From the NCBI RefSeq assembly GCF_021496665.1, contig NZ_CP071246.1:1426001-1490000 (forward strand): a stretch of 64,000 nucleotides of DNA, read 5' to 3'. Both the position numbers and the translations under genes were made by a program. The DNA comes from Corynebacterium sp. CNCTC7651 (lineage in GTDB: Bacteria; Actinomycetota; Actinomycetes; Mycobacteriales; Mycobacteriaceae). Shown here in pieces: positions 37,279-46,844 of the stretch (position 1 is its first letter; every line of letters begins with the position of its first letter). Below the pieces are notes generated by a model. The model saw only the letters and a program-made list of their open reading frames with translations. It was not told where the DNA came from and searched no databases.

Positions 37279-38418
37279 ATGCAGAACTACGCACCCACCC
37301 CAGCCGCTAGCACTGGCACCGACGACGCTGCGCGATCGACCAAGGTGGTCATCGCTCCTGATTCCTTCAAGGGCACCGCAAGCGCGCAGCAGGCCGCGCA
37401 GTGGCTGGGCGAGGGCGTGCGGGAGATCATCCGTGACGCGGAGATCCACCTCGCGCCGATGGCGGACGGCGGCGAGGGCACGTCCGAACTCTTCGAAGGC
37501 GAGCGCATTACGCTGCCGACGACGGACGCAGCGGGCCGCCTCACCGAAGCCACCTTCGCCGCCGCCTCCGGACTCCCCGCAGTGCAAGACAAGCTGGTGC
37601 CGCTGACCGGCGACACGTACGGCACCGGTGTCCTCATCGCAGACGCGCAGACGCGCGGCGCGACCCGCATCGTCCTCGGCCTCGGCGGCTCCGCGACGGT
37701 GGACGGCGGCACAGGCATCCTGGTCGCACTGGGGGCAAACCCCATCGATGCGCGCGGCTACCAGCTCAAGCCCGGCGGCGGTGCCCTGCGCGAGCTCGCC
37801 GACCTAGACACCGCGAAGGTGAACATCCCCGCCGGCGCGCTGGATTGGGTACTGCTCACCGATTCCCAGGTCCCGGCCTGCGGCGACAGCGGGGCCGCTG
37901 CCGTCTACGGCCCGCAGAAGGGCGCGACCGCAGAGGACATCGAGGTGCTGGACGAGGGGCTTCGCGTGCTTTGCGACGTCGCCGGGATCAACCCCGACAC
38001 TCCGGGGCTCGGCGCGGCGGGCGGCGTGGCCATCGGCATCACGTGGCTGTCATCCCTGCTGCACGGCAATGCAGACCACGTCCAGCTGGTGCCCGGCGCG
38101 CGGGTGGTCGCGGAGTCCAGCGGCTTGGCCGAGGCGGTCAAGGGCGCAGGCCTGGTGGTTACTGGCGAGGGCCGCTTCGATGCCCAAACCGCAACCGGCA
38201 AGGTGGCGGCCACGGTGTGCGACATTGTGGCGGAGCACAACCCGGACGCGGTGGTTGCCATTGCGGCCGGGAAGTTTGAGGAGGAACCGAACGAAGTCGG
38301 CGGCCAGCCGGTGCTTGCGGTGACGCTCGAGGACGTCTCCGACACCGAGGAGCAGCTGCGCCGCGCGGGCGCGGCAATCGCCGTCGCCTACCTCAACACC
38401 TCCACCATCCAGGGGTAG
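37279..38418 (+). CDS. glycerate kinase
   Basis: Phosphorylates glycerate in the GlxK/GarK (TIGR00045-type) family. ATG 37279 (MQNYAPTPAASTGTDDAARSTKVVIAPDSFKGT) is taken as start; the open frame upstream covers the gdhA promoter region. It has 379 residues. Motifs are VVIAPDSFKGTASAQQAA, MADGGEGTSELF, GLGGSATVDGGTGILVALGA (about 132-152), CGDSGAAAVYGPQKGA and VTGEGRFDAQTATGKVAATVC (about 292-312). A TACACT-like -10 lies near 37227-37233. It diverges from gdhA; its 3' end overlaps the next minus-strand gene by 31 bp. Confidence 0.92.
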   Translation: MQNYAPTPAASTGTDDAARSTKVVIAPDSFKGTASAQQAAQWLGEGVREIIRDAEIHLAPMADGGEGTSELFEGERITLPTTDAAGRLTEATFAAASGLPAVQDKLVPLTGDTYGTGVLIADAQTRGATRIVLGLGGSATVDGGTGILVALGANPIDARGYQLKPGGGALRELADLDTAKVNIPAGALDWVLLTDSQVPACGDSGAAAVYGPQKGATAEDIEVLDEGLRVLCDVAGINPDTPGLGAAGGVAIGITWLSSLLHGNADHVQLVPGARVVAESSGLAEAVKGAGLVVTGEGRFDAQTATGKVAATVCDIVAEHNPDAVVAIAAGKFEEEPNEVGGQPVLAVTLEDVSDTEEQLRRAGAAIAVAYLNTSTIQG

Positions 38419-38786
38419 ATCGAGGCGACCTCGAACTGGTCCTGCTGCTCTAGGGCCGCAGGGTCGCGCGGCAGCTCGGCCTTCGGGGTGAGAATGCGCG
38501 ACAGCCCCATCGCTAGGCTGTTCACGCTTGACGCACCCTCCGCATCGATGCGGAAGCGGTGCACCTGCGCGCCGTCTTCTTCCGGATCAATGCCGCGGTC
38601 GTGCTCGTAGGTTTCTTGGAGTTGGGCGAGCAACGTGTCGTCGATACGCACAATGCCCTGCTCCTGCACGCTGCCCGCGGTGAGTTTCCCGCGGCGGACC
38701 AGGATCTCCACGGCCCGGGCGAAAGCCGCGCCAACCTCGGCTGCGGCGGTCGCGGGGGCGAGGACGTCGAACTGAATCGCTGCCAT
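38388..38786 (-). CDS. conserved hypothetical protein, 132 residues
   Basis: Unrecognised protein starting MAAIQFDVLAPATAAAEVGAAFARAVEILVRRG. It has no signal peptide or membrane segment; the composition is acidic and soluble, with predicted helix in the first 35 residues and a mixed C-terminus (AQVHRFRIDAEGASSVNSLAMGLSRIL). It diverges from the DUF4921 gene with 33 bp between starts and converges on glycerate kinase with a 31-bp overlap. Coding is supported by codon pattern and position rather than by a known family. Confidence 0.6.
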   Translation of the reverse strand: MAAIQFDVLAPATAAAEVGAAFARAVEILVRRGKLTAGSVQEQGIVRIDDTLLAQLQETYEHDRGIDPEEDGAQVHRFRIDAEGASSVNSLAMGLSRILTPKAELPRDPAALEQQDQFEVASIYPWMVEVLR

Positions 38787-38819
38787 GCGCGTAAGGCTAG
38801 CCCGAGTAGGCTGAAACCC

Positions 38820-40159
38820 ATGCCTTTCCCCGCCTATTCAGCGAGAAATGCCCTGTCCACCATGGCGGACGGGACCATCAAGCAAGTGAGCCCGTTTTCC
38901 GGCACGCAGGTGTGGACGGTGCCCGGGCGCGGCAACCGCCCGCTGAGCAAGAAGGTGAAGGACCCGGAGGTGCTGGCCCCGGACGCGTTCACGCACTCCT
39001 GCAACTTCTGCGAGGCGAACCAGCTAAAAACACCGCCGGAGAAAGCGCGCATGGTGCGGGCGGGCGAGGGCTGGGAGATTCTGCGCAACCTCCATCCCGG
39101 CCAGTTGCAGGAGACGCAGGCGGAATTCCGGCGCGTGCCCAACCTGTTCGAGATCGTCTCCTACGACTACTGGGCGCAGAACTACGGTTACGAGATGACT
39201 GAGAAGCAGCGCGAACACATGGACGCGTACCTGGCCGATCCGGCGGGCCGCGACCACGTGTACGAGATTGCCCGCACCCGTCTGCGCGCCTCCGGCGCCG
39301 GGGAGGCATCCTCCGAGGATGAGCTGTTAGCCGTGGTTCCGGCGTACTTCGGCGGCGGGCACGACGTGATTATTGCCCGGCGCCACTTTGTGGACGGCGC
39401 GGAGGATGATTCACAGCTGGCTAGTTCCGGCACGCTGACGCCGGAGGAGCACTTCGCGTTCATCACATTCACCATCGACGCGTTGCGTGAACTGCTGGCG
39501 GCCAACCGCTACGCGCCGTACGTGGTGGTGTTCCAGAACTGGCTCTCCCCCGCCGGCGCCTCTTTCGACCACCTGCACAAGCAGTTGGTGACGATTGATG
39601 AGCGCGGCGTGCAATCCGAAATGGAAATTGAGAAACTGCGCCGCAACATCAACCTCTACAACGAGTGGGGCGCGCGAACTACGCCTCCCAGCACAACCTG
39701 GTCATTGCGGAGAATGACTACGCCGTGCTGGTGGCCGGCATTGGCCACCGCTACCCCACCGCCAGCATCTACTCCAAGTCCCCGACGTGCGAGCCGTGGA
39801 AGCAGACCCCGGAGGAGGTGCGCGGCTTCTCCGATCTCCTGCACGCCATGCATGCGGCGACGGGCCCCGAGGTGGCCTGTAACGAGGAATGGCACTACCG
39901 CCCCGTGGACCTGGATTTGCCCATGCCGTGGCGAGTGAACGTGAAGTGGCGCATTTCCACCCTGGCCGGCTTTGAGGGCGGCACGAAGATTTACGTGAAC
40001 ACGCTCTCCCCGTTCGACGTGCGCGACCGCATTGTGACCAACCTGTTCACCCTGCGCGAGGAGGGCCGGATCGCGGAGAGCATCCGCATCGCCCACGAGT
40101 GCGCTCCGGCGCGCAACGTGCTGCTGTACAACCCGGTGTTGACGGGAGGGACCGCGTAA
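38820..40159 (+). pseudogene. GalT-like DUF4921 family protein, frameshifted
   Basis: A DUF4921 protein related to galactose-1-phosphate uridylyltransferases (HIT superfamily). ATG 38820 (MPFPAYSARNALSTMADGTIKQ). A zinc-type CNFC motif lies in THSCNFCEANQL (about 59-70), and the histidine motif is FDHLHKQLVTIDE (about 250), equivalent to HxHxQ of GalT. After NLYNEWGAR, near 39675, one base appears missing: the rest (NYASQHNLVIAENDYAVLVAGIGHRYPT to VLLYNPVLTGGTA) continues in another frame to 40159. The joined protein would be about 446 residues. The stop is immediately followed by the ATG of the M20 gene, so the two are cotranscribed. Confidence 0.85.
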
Positions 40160-41389
40160 ATGTCCACCCACATGCGTGAATTCTTGGACGCCCACCCCGT
40201 GAACTCTGCGTGGCAGCAGGAGCTCTACCAGTGGTTCCACCGCAACCCGGAACTCTCCATGCAGGAGGAAGCGACGCACGCACGAATTCTGGCGGAACTT
40301 GAGCGTTTCGACTGCGAGGTGATCGCGCCCATCGGCGGCTACGGCATCTGCGCGGTGTTCCGCAATGGTGAGGGCCCGGCGGTGCTCTTCCGCGCGGACT
40401 TCGACGGCCTGCCCGTCACCGAGGAAACCGGCGCCCCGTACGCCGCGACGGGCGACACCATGCACGCCTGCGGGCACGACATCCACACCACAGCCCTGCT
40501 CAGCGCCTGCGACGTGCTGGACCGCGCCCGCGACGCCTGGTCCGGCACCTTCATCGCCCTGTTCCAGCCCGGCGAGGAGACCGCGGAGGGCGCCGCCGCG
40601 ATGGTGGCGGACGGGCTGGTGGACCAGGTGCCGCACCCCGTGGCCTGCCTGGGCCAGCACGTCATGCCCGGCCCCGCCGGCGCCGTGATGTCCAAGTCCG
40701 GCCCGCAGTTCGCGGCGTGCGATTCCATCCGCATCCGCATCCCCGGCCGCAGCGCCCACGGCTCCATGCCGCACGCGGCGATTGACCCGACGTTCACCGC
40801 AGCCATGATCATCACCAGGCTGCAAGCCATCGTGGGCCGCGAGGTCAACCCGGCGGACTTCGCCGTGGTCACCGTCGCCAGCATGCACGCCGGCACCACG
40901 AACAACATCATCCCCGGCCACGCGGAGCTGGTGCTCAACTGCCGCTTCTACTCCGACGCAACTAAAGCCAAGGTCTACGCCGCCATCGAGCGCGTGGTAA
41001 ACGCCGAGGTCGCCGCCTCCGGCAGCACCGACACCGCCGAGATCGAGTACTTCGCGCACGGGGAGCTCTTGCTTAACGACGATCACGTGTTCCACGTGGT
41101 CCGCTCCGCCTTCGACGACGCGTTTGGGGAGGCCTCCATCACCGCCGACCCGACCACCGTGTCCGAAGACTTCCCCGCGCTGCCCGCAGCGTTTGGGGTG
41201 CCGTACTGCTTCTGGCTCATCGGCTGCACCCCGCGCGATGTGTGGGACGCGGCAGTGGAGGCTGACCGCGTGACCGAGGACGTGCCCGTCAACCACATGC
41301 CTACGTTCCTTCCGGACTTTGCGCCGACGATTCGCGCCGCCACCGAGGCGGCTGTGGTGTCGGTGTTGGCGTACCTGGGAACGTCGTAA
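40160..41389 (+). CDS. M20-family metal-dependent amidohydrolase
   Basis: Zinc or manganese carboxypeptidase/deacylase of the hippurate-hydrolase-like M20D subfamily. It has 409 residues from ATG 40160. Metal ligands and catalytic acid are in MHACGHDIHTTALLSA (about 95-110), the catalytic Glu-Glu in QPGEETAEGA (about 135) and His in LGQHVMPG (about 163). The dimerisation domain spans about 185-300 (GRSAHGSMPHAAIDP). No signal peptide is seen. The substrate cannot be read from sequence; N-acyl amino acids or indole-amide types are possible. It starts directly after the DUF4921 stop. Confidence 0.92.
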   Translation: MSTHMREFLDAHPVNSAWQQELYQWFHRNPELSMQEEATHARILAELERFDCEVIAPIGGYGICAVFRNGEGPAVLFRADFDGLPVTEETGAPYAATGDTMHACGHDIHTTALLSACDVLDRARDAWSGTFIALFQPGEETAEGAAAMVADGLVDQVPHPVACLGQHVMPGPAGAVMSKSGPQFAACDSIRIRIPGRSAHGSMPHAAIDPTFTAAMIITRLQAIVGREVNPADFAVVTVASMHAGTTNNIIPGHAELVLNCRFYSDATKAKVYAAIERVVNAEVAASGSTDTAEIEYFAHGELLLNDDHVFHVVRSAFDDAFGEASITADPTTVSEDFPALPAAFGVPYCFWLIGCTPRDVWDAAVEADRVTEDVPVNHMPTFLPDFAPTIRAATEAAVVSVLAYLGTS

Positions 41390-41479
41390 AGCAACGTGCC
41401 CCTGACCAGCTGCGCTGAGAGTCTCCGGCGGCGACGGTAGGCTGGGCCGCGACGAAAACCCCCAAGAAAGGTTTGCACC

Positions 41480-43841
41480 ATGTCTACGCCCGCCCGCACG
41501 ACCCCGACCCCGCCGTTGCAGGACACTCTCGCCGGCCATGTGAAGAGCTTCTCTGGCCGCTCTCCCCAGACCTCCACGGTGAAGAAGTTCTGGACCGGCC
41601 TGTCCGCGGCCGTGATGGAGCAGCTGGCCGACAACTGGGAGGCCACCCGCAAGACCTACGCCGGCACCCGCCAGGCCGCGTACTTCTCCGCGGAGTTCCT
41701 GCAGGGTCGCGCACTGCTGAACAACCTGACCAACCTCGGCCTTGTGGAAGAGGCAGAGGTGCTCACCAGCGCCTACGGCCACAACCTCTCCGACGTGCTC
41801 GAGGCTGAGCACGATGCTGCGCTGGGCAACGGTGGCCTGGGCCGCCTGGCCGCCTGCTTCCTGGACTCCGCCGTGACGCAGGACTACCCGCTGACCGGCT
41901 ACGGCCTGCTGTACCGTTACGGACTGTGCGTGGAAAGAAGCGTTCTACCCCTTCATTGTCCAGCGCGGCACCCAGCAGCGTTTTGTGAAGTTCGACGACA
42001 TGCACGTCCGCGCCGTGCCGTACGACATGCCGATCACCGGCTACGGCACCGACAACGTGGGCACCCTGCGCCTGTGGGACGCGCTGCCGATGCACGAGTT
42101 CGACTACGACGCATTCAGCTCCCAGCGCTTCACCGACGCCATCCTGGAGCGCGAGGCAGTGCACGACATCACCCGCGTGCTCTACCCGAACGACTCCAGC
42201 TACGCCGGCAAGCTGCTGCGCGTGCGCCAGCAGTACTTCTTCGTCTCCGCGTCCCTGCAGGAGCTGGTGGACAACTACGTGGAGCACCACGGCACCGACC
42301 TGCGGGACTTCCACAAGTACAACTCCATCCAGCTCAACGACACCCACCCGGTGCTGGGCATCCCGGAGCTCATGCGCATCCTGCTGGATGAGCACGGCAT
42401 GGGCTGGGAAGAGGCCTGGGTCGTCACCACCAAGACCTTCGCCTACACCAACCACACGGTGCTGCAGGAGGCGCTGGAGACCTGGGAAGAGTCCATCTTC
42501 AAGCAGCTCTTCTGGCGCATCTGGGAGATTGTGCAGGAGATTGACCGCCGCTACCGCCTGGACATGGAGGCCCGTGGCGTCGCGCCGGAGCTGGCCCACC
42601 GCTACTCCCCGGTGCACGACGGCACCGTCCACATGGCGTGGATCGCTTGCTATGCGGCCTACTCCATCAACGGCGTGGCTGCGATCCACACCGACATTAT
42701 TAAGCGCGACACCTTGGGTTTCTGGAACGACATCAAGCCGGAGGTGTTCAACAACAAAACCAACGGCGTGACTCCGCGCCGCTGGCTGCGCATGTGCAAC
42801 CCGCGCCTGTCCGCCCTGCTGGACCGCCTTGCTGGCAACGACGATTGGGTCACCGACCTGTCCAAGCTCCAGGAGCTGCGCGGCTACGCCGACGACCCGG
42901 AGGTCATGCGCGAGCTGCGCGAGATCAAGCAAGCCAACAAGCAAGACTTCGCGGCCTGGATCTCCGAGCGCCAGGGGGCGGAGGTAGACCCGGACTCCAT
43001 CTTCGATGCCCAGATCAAGCGCCTCCACGAGTACAAGCGCCAGCTGATGAACGCCCTGTACATCCTGGATCTGTACTTCCGCATCAAGCAGGACGGCGAA
43101 CGCGACGTGCCTAAGCGCACCTTCATCTTCGGCGCGAAGGCAGCCCCGGGCTACACCATGGCGAAGGGCATTATCAAGCTCATCAACGCCATCGCCGAGC
43201 TGGTGAACAACGACCCTGAGGTGTCCCAGTACATCCACGTCGTGTTTGTGGAGAACTACAACGTCTCCCCGGCCGAGCAGATCATCCCGGCCTCCGACGT
43301 TTCCGAGCAGATCTCCACCGCCGGCAAGGAGGCATCCGGTACCTCCAACATGAAGTTCATGATGAACGGCGCGCTGACCCTGGGCACCATGGACGGCGCG
43401 AACGTTGAGATCGTGGACGCTGTCGGCGAGGAGAACGCCTACATCTTCGGTGCCTTCGAGGAGGACCTGCCGGAACTCAAGCGCAACTACAACCCGCGCA
43501 TGGCGGCCCAGGAGACCCCGGGCCTGATGCGCGCACTGGACGCACTGGTGGACGGCACGCTGGATGACCAGGGCACCGGCGCTTTCCACGACATTCGCAC
43601 CTCGCTTCTCGACGGCTTCGGGTACGACTCCCCGGACGTGTACTACGTCTTGGGCGACTTCGCCTCCTACCGCGAGACCCGTGACCGCATGGCGACCGAG
43701 TACTACGCAGATCCGGACCACTGGGCACGCATGTGCTGGATCAACATCTGCGAGTCCGGCCGCTTCTCCTCCGACCGCACCATCCGCGACTACGCGGAAG
43801 AGGTCTGGAAGATCGAGCCGACCCCGATCCACCCGAAGTAA
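41480..43841 (+). pseudogene. glgP: glycogen/maltodextrin phosphorylase, broken by a small deletion
   Basis: PLP enzyme releasing glucose-1-phosphate from glycogen. ATG 41480 follows AAGAAAGG. The N-terminal part (to DYPLTGYGLLYRYGL) is in one frame; the rest, from WKEAFYPFIVQRGTQQRFVKF to TPIHPK, is in another. Comparison with family members suggests about 15-20 residues (between YRYGL and WKEA, near 41930) are absent, a frame-breaking deletion. The glucosyl site (NKTNGVTPRRWLRMCNP) and PLP-lysine region (EASGTSNMKFMMNGALTLGTMDGANVE) are intact. The whole would be about 800 residues. With the other damaged genes here, a sequencing or assembly fault is likely. Confidence 0.88.
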
Positions 43842-44133
43842 GGGGGCTGACCGCCGGGGCTGACCGCCGGGGCGGCCGGGGGGCGTTGTGGTTCCCCGGC
43901 GCGTTCGCCGCGGGGGCCGGTGGGCCCCGCGTCCGCTCCCGGCCCCGGCCCGGCGCCCCGCGGCCGGCCCCGGGCCCGCTTGCCTTCCGGCACCCCGGAA
44001 CGTGTTGGTCACCTGAATTGGCGACCTGCGGTTTTACAACCCCCGCGGAACGACTTTGTCATATCGTTCCGCGCTGATGAGTCCCCCCGCATGCTCAGCC
44101 GTCTAGCGGGGCGGATCGCGGTATGCTCCATGC
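43842..44133. other. 292-bp intergenic region, very GC-rich
   Basis: No gene is found. Just past glgP are two direct copies of a 13-bp GGGGCTGACCGCC unit, followed by about 130 bp of extreme G+C (CCGGCCCCGGCCCGGCG-type sequence, 43.9-43.99 kb), then more ordinary sequence. The promoter of the next gene lies at its right end. No hairpin with a T tract was evident for glgP. Confidence 0.6.
44122..44127 (+). promoter_or_regulatory. -10 element of a probably leaderless transcript
   Basis: TATGCT ends six bases before the ATG at 44134. With normal -10 to start-site spacing, transcription would begin at or next to the A of the ATG, and no ribosome-binding site precedes it. Leaderless mRNAs are common in corynebacteria. 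Confidence 0.45.
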
Positions 44134-44940
44134 ATGTTTCCCCGCAACGTAATTGAGCTGGCCCAGCGCTACGCGGGTCCCGCCGTCGCTATCCTCGCCC
44201 TCGTACTCGGCTTGGTGTTCGGTCTCGGCCCGCAGGCCGGTTCATCATCGACGAAGGGGACCTCCGCAAGCGCGGCACCTGCCACCTCTGCTAACCCGGC
44301 AACCCCCTCCGCGGCACCTACCACTAGTCCGGCAACCGACCCCTTTGCCAAGTTGTTCGGCCCCCGCGCCACCTACGCCCCCGGTGAGCCTCCGCTGTTC
44401 TTGGAGCGAGACTTCATGGGCACGACGTTTTTCATGCCGAATGCCACAACTATCGAGGTGAAGTTCCCCGGCGGTAACACGACCTGCTTCACGTCGTTCG
44501 CGGATGTGACCGAGACGGATGAATCCGTCACCATTAAATACGGCCAGCGCAACGAGCACGGCGGGGACTGCAGCGCGGAGCTGACGCAGGCGAAAGCCAC
44601 AGCAACGCTGTCCAAGCCGCTGGGAGACCGCGTGGTGTACCTCGAGAAGGAGGAGCGCCACTGGTACCCCTCCGACCTGCGCTCCGAATACGCAGTGGAA
44701 GACCATCAGGTGAAGATCTGGATGGTGACAGGCAGCAAGCTGTGCCACACCATTGAGACGGTCGTGACCGAGACCGATACGCAGGTACACATCACTGCCC
44801 GCGAGGTGAAGCGCCCGCAGCAGGGCCCGGTGCGCTGCCGCCCGACCCAGGACATCAGCTTCACGCAGGTGCACCTTCCTAACCCAGTCGGCAATCGCCA
44901 GGTCAAGGTGACGTTTGAGAGCCTGCCGGCAGCCCAGTGA
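44134..44940 (+). CDS. membrane-anchored secreted protein with duplicated Cys-domain
   Basis: Exported protein of unknown function, 268 residues. MFPRNVIELAQRYAGPAVAILALVLGLVFGLG is an N-terminal anchor; residues about 33-75 are a Ser/Thr/Ala/Pro linker. Two copies of a domain of about 65 residues follow: Cys in NTTCFTSFADVTETDESVTI to LSKPLGDRVVYLE, and in SKLCHTIETVVTETDTQVHI to LPNPVGNRQVKVT. Each has a leading Cys, a Val-Thr-Glu-Thr-Asp strand, a second Cys and a Pro-(Leu/Val)-Gly-(Asp/Asn)-Arg end. The same domain occurs once in the protein at 50.1-50.7 kb. It overlaps the pabAB start as GTGA, so it is cotranscribed with folate genes, an odd pairing. Confidence 0.75.
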   Translation: MFPRNVIELAQRYAGPAVAILALVLGLVFGLGPQAGSSSTKGTSASAAPATSANPATPSAAPTTSPATDPFAKLFGPRATYAPGEPPLFLERDFMGTTFFMPNATTIEVKFPGGNTTCFTSFADVTETDESVTIKYGQRNEHGGDCSAELTQAKATATLSKPLGDRVVYLEKEERHWYPSDLRSEYAVEDHQVKIWMVTGSKLCHTIETVVTETDTQVHITAREVKRPQQGPVRCRPTQDISFTQVHLPNPVGNRQVKVTFESLPAAQ

Positions 44941-46844
44941 TCCTTCTCGTAGACAACAGGGATTCCTATACCTTCAACCTCGCGCACCTCATCCATCGGG
45001 CTTCCGGCCAATTTCCGCTGGTGGTGCCAGCCGACGAGGTACAGCCCCAAGGCATCCCCCAGCGCGTGGCCGCGGGCGAGTTCACCCACGTGGTCATCTC
45101 CCCCGGCCCCGGCACTCCCGACAGGGACGCTGACTTCGCCGCCTCCCGCGCAGTGATCCAGGCCGCCGACGGCATCCCGGTCCTGGGAGTGTGCCTGGGC
45201 CACCAGGGCCTCGCGGTGCTCGCCGGCGCGGCGGTGACTCGCGCTCCAGAGCCGCGCCACGGCTTCATCAGCCAGATCGAGCACAGCGGCGAGGGCATCT
45301 TCGCCGGCATCCCGCAGGGCTTCAACGTGGTGCGCTACCACTCGCTCCACATCGAGGAAACCCCCGGTATCACCGTCCACGCACGCAGCGAAGACGGCAT
45401 CATCCAGGGACTCGAAGTTGCAGGTCAGCCGCACTGGGGCGTGCAGTTCCACCCCGAGTCGGTCCTCTCCGAGTACGGCGAGCAGCTGGTCCGCAACTTC
45501 CTGGGGCTCTCCCCGCTTGACGACGCTCCCCCGACCTGGCGCCTCGCACACCGCACCGTGCCCGGTCCGATCAACTGCCAAGCCGTGGTTGCGGCACTAC
45601 GCTCCACAGGCGAGAGCGACCACGCATTCTGGCTGGATTCGGCGGATCCGCGTGGCCGGTACTCGATCATCGGCGACGCCGCCGGCACTTTGAGCCGCGC
45701 CTGGCGCTATCAGCTTGGCGACGCTCCCGACATCCTCGCCGAGCTGGAAACCGAACTGGCCGCGCGCATCCACAACGCACCTGACCTCCCGTTCACCGGC
45801 GGCGTGGTTGGCTACCTGGGCTACGAGTGCGCCCAACTCACCCTGCCCGGCGCGGAACTGGGCCGCCACCGCTCCCCCTACCCGGACGCCTACTTCGTCC
45901 GCCCGCAGTCGTGGATCATCTACGACCACGAAACCGAAACCTCGCACCTGTGCTGCCTGCACACGGGCGAACAGGACGAGGAGACCGAACGCCTGCTCGC
46001 GCGCCTGGCTAACTCGCTGGCTGGGGTCGAGGAGGCTGGGAAGGGGGCGTCGATAAGCAATGGCTCCTGGAGGATGCCGGATTACGTGGAGCGGGTTGCG
46101 CGGGCGCAAGAGGAGCTCCGTGCGGGCGAGAGTTACGAAGTGTGCCTGACCGATACCTATACCGCGACGGCCACCGGCGACCTGTACCCGCAGCTCAGGA
46201 CGCACAACCCGGCACCGTACGCAGCGCACCTGCGCTTCGGCGAGTTGGAGGTGCTCAGCGCGTCGCCGGAGCGTTTCCTTACCGTGCGCGGCGGCGTGGT
46301 GGAGGCGAAGCCGATCAAGGGCACCATCCCGCGCGCGCAGGACCCGGCTGAGCTGCAGCGGGACGCGAAGTCGCGCGCGGAGAACCTGATGATCGTGGAC
46401 CTGTTGCGCAACGACCTCGGACGCGTCTGCGAGCCGGGCAGCGTCGAGGTGCCCCGCCTCATGGCTGTGGAGTCCTTCGCCACCGTGCACCAGCTTGTCT
46501 CCACCATCACGGGCCGCTTGCGTGCGGACGCTTCCCTCATCGACCTGATCCGCGCCACCTTCCCGCCCGGCTCCATGACCGGCGCGCCGAAGCTACGCAC
46601 ATGCGAAATCATCGAGCGCCTCGAGGACGGCCCCCGCGGAATCTACTCCGGTGCGCTGGGGTACTTGGGTTTCGACGGCCAGGCGGACCTATCCGTAGTC
46701 ATCCGCACGGCTGTCCGCGTGGGCGAGCAGGTCACCGTGGGTGCCGGCGGCGCGATCGTGCTCGCCTCCGACCCTGCCGCCGAGGACGCGGAGAAGCAGC
46801 TCAAAGCCAACGCCGTACTCGGCGCGTGGGGGCCGTCGTGCTGA
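44937..46844 (+). CDS. pabAB: aminodeoxychorismate synthase, fused PabA-PabB
   Basis: Makes 4-amino-4-deoxychorismate from chorismate and glutamine for folate synthesis. GTG 44937 overlaps the preceding stop. It has 635 residues. The PabA amidotransferase is residues 1 to about 190: SPGPGTPD, nucleophile in GVCLGHQGLAV, and His-Glu in WGVQFHPES. The PabB domain is about 200-635. Its PIKGTIPRAQDP (about 457) has the Lys typical of ADC synthase, where anthranilate synthase has PIAGT, so PabAB rather than TrpEG is indicated. SRAENLMIVDLLRNDLGRV and PPGSMTGAPKLRTCEIIE are conserved. The 3' end overlaps pabC by 7 bp. Confidence 0.93.
   Translation: MILLVDNRDSYTFNLAHLIHRASGQFPLVVPADEVQPQGIPQRVAAGEFTHVVISPGPGTPDRDADFAASRAVIQAADGIPVLGVCLGHQGLAVLAGAAVTRAPEPRHGFISQIEHSGEGIFAGIPQGFNVVRYHSLHIEETPGITVHARSEDGIIQGLEVAGQPHWGVQFHPESVLSEYGEQLVRNFLGLSPLDDAPPTWRLAHRTVPGPINCQAVVAALRSTGESDHAFWLDSADPRGRYSIIGDAAGTLSRAWRYQLGDAPDILAELETELAARIHNAPDLPFTGGVVGYLGYECAQLTLPGAELGRHRSPYPDAYFVRPQSWIIYDHETETSHLCCLHTGEQDEETERLLARLANSLAGVEEAGKGASISNGSWRMPDYVERVARAQEELRAGESYEVCLTDTYTATATGDLYPQLRTHNPAPYAAHLRFGELEVLSASPERFLTVRGGVVEAKPIKGTIPRAQDPAELQRDAKSRAENLMIVDLLRNDLGRVCEPGSVEVPRLMAVESFATVHQLVSTITGRLRADASLIDLIRATFPPGSMTGAPKLRTCEIIERLEDGPRGIYSGALGYLGFDGQADLSVVIRTAVRVGEQVTVGAGGAIVLASDPAAEDAEKQLKANAVLGAWGPSC

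Noticed and set aside
43900-44000. Selenocysteine, riboswitch or other RNA element in the GC-rich gap after glgP
   Set aside because: Only simple G/C-rich sequence and two short direct repeats; no stable defined structure could be argued.
39656-44012. Two minus-strand open frames of more than 700 residues opposite the M20 and glgP genes
   Set aside because: They mirror plus-strand genes with clear catalytic motifs and have no recognisable domains.
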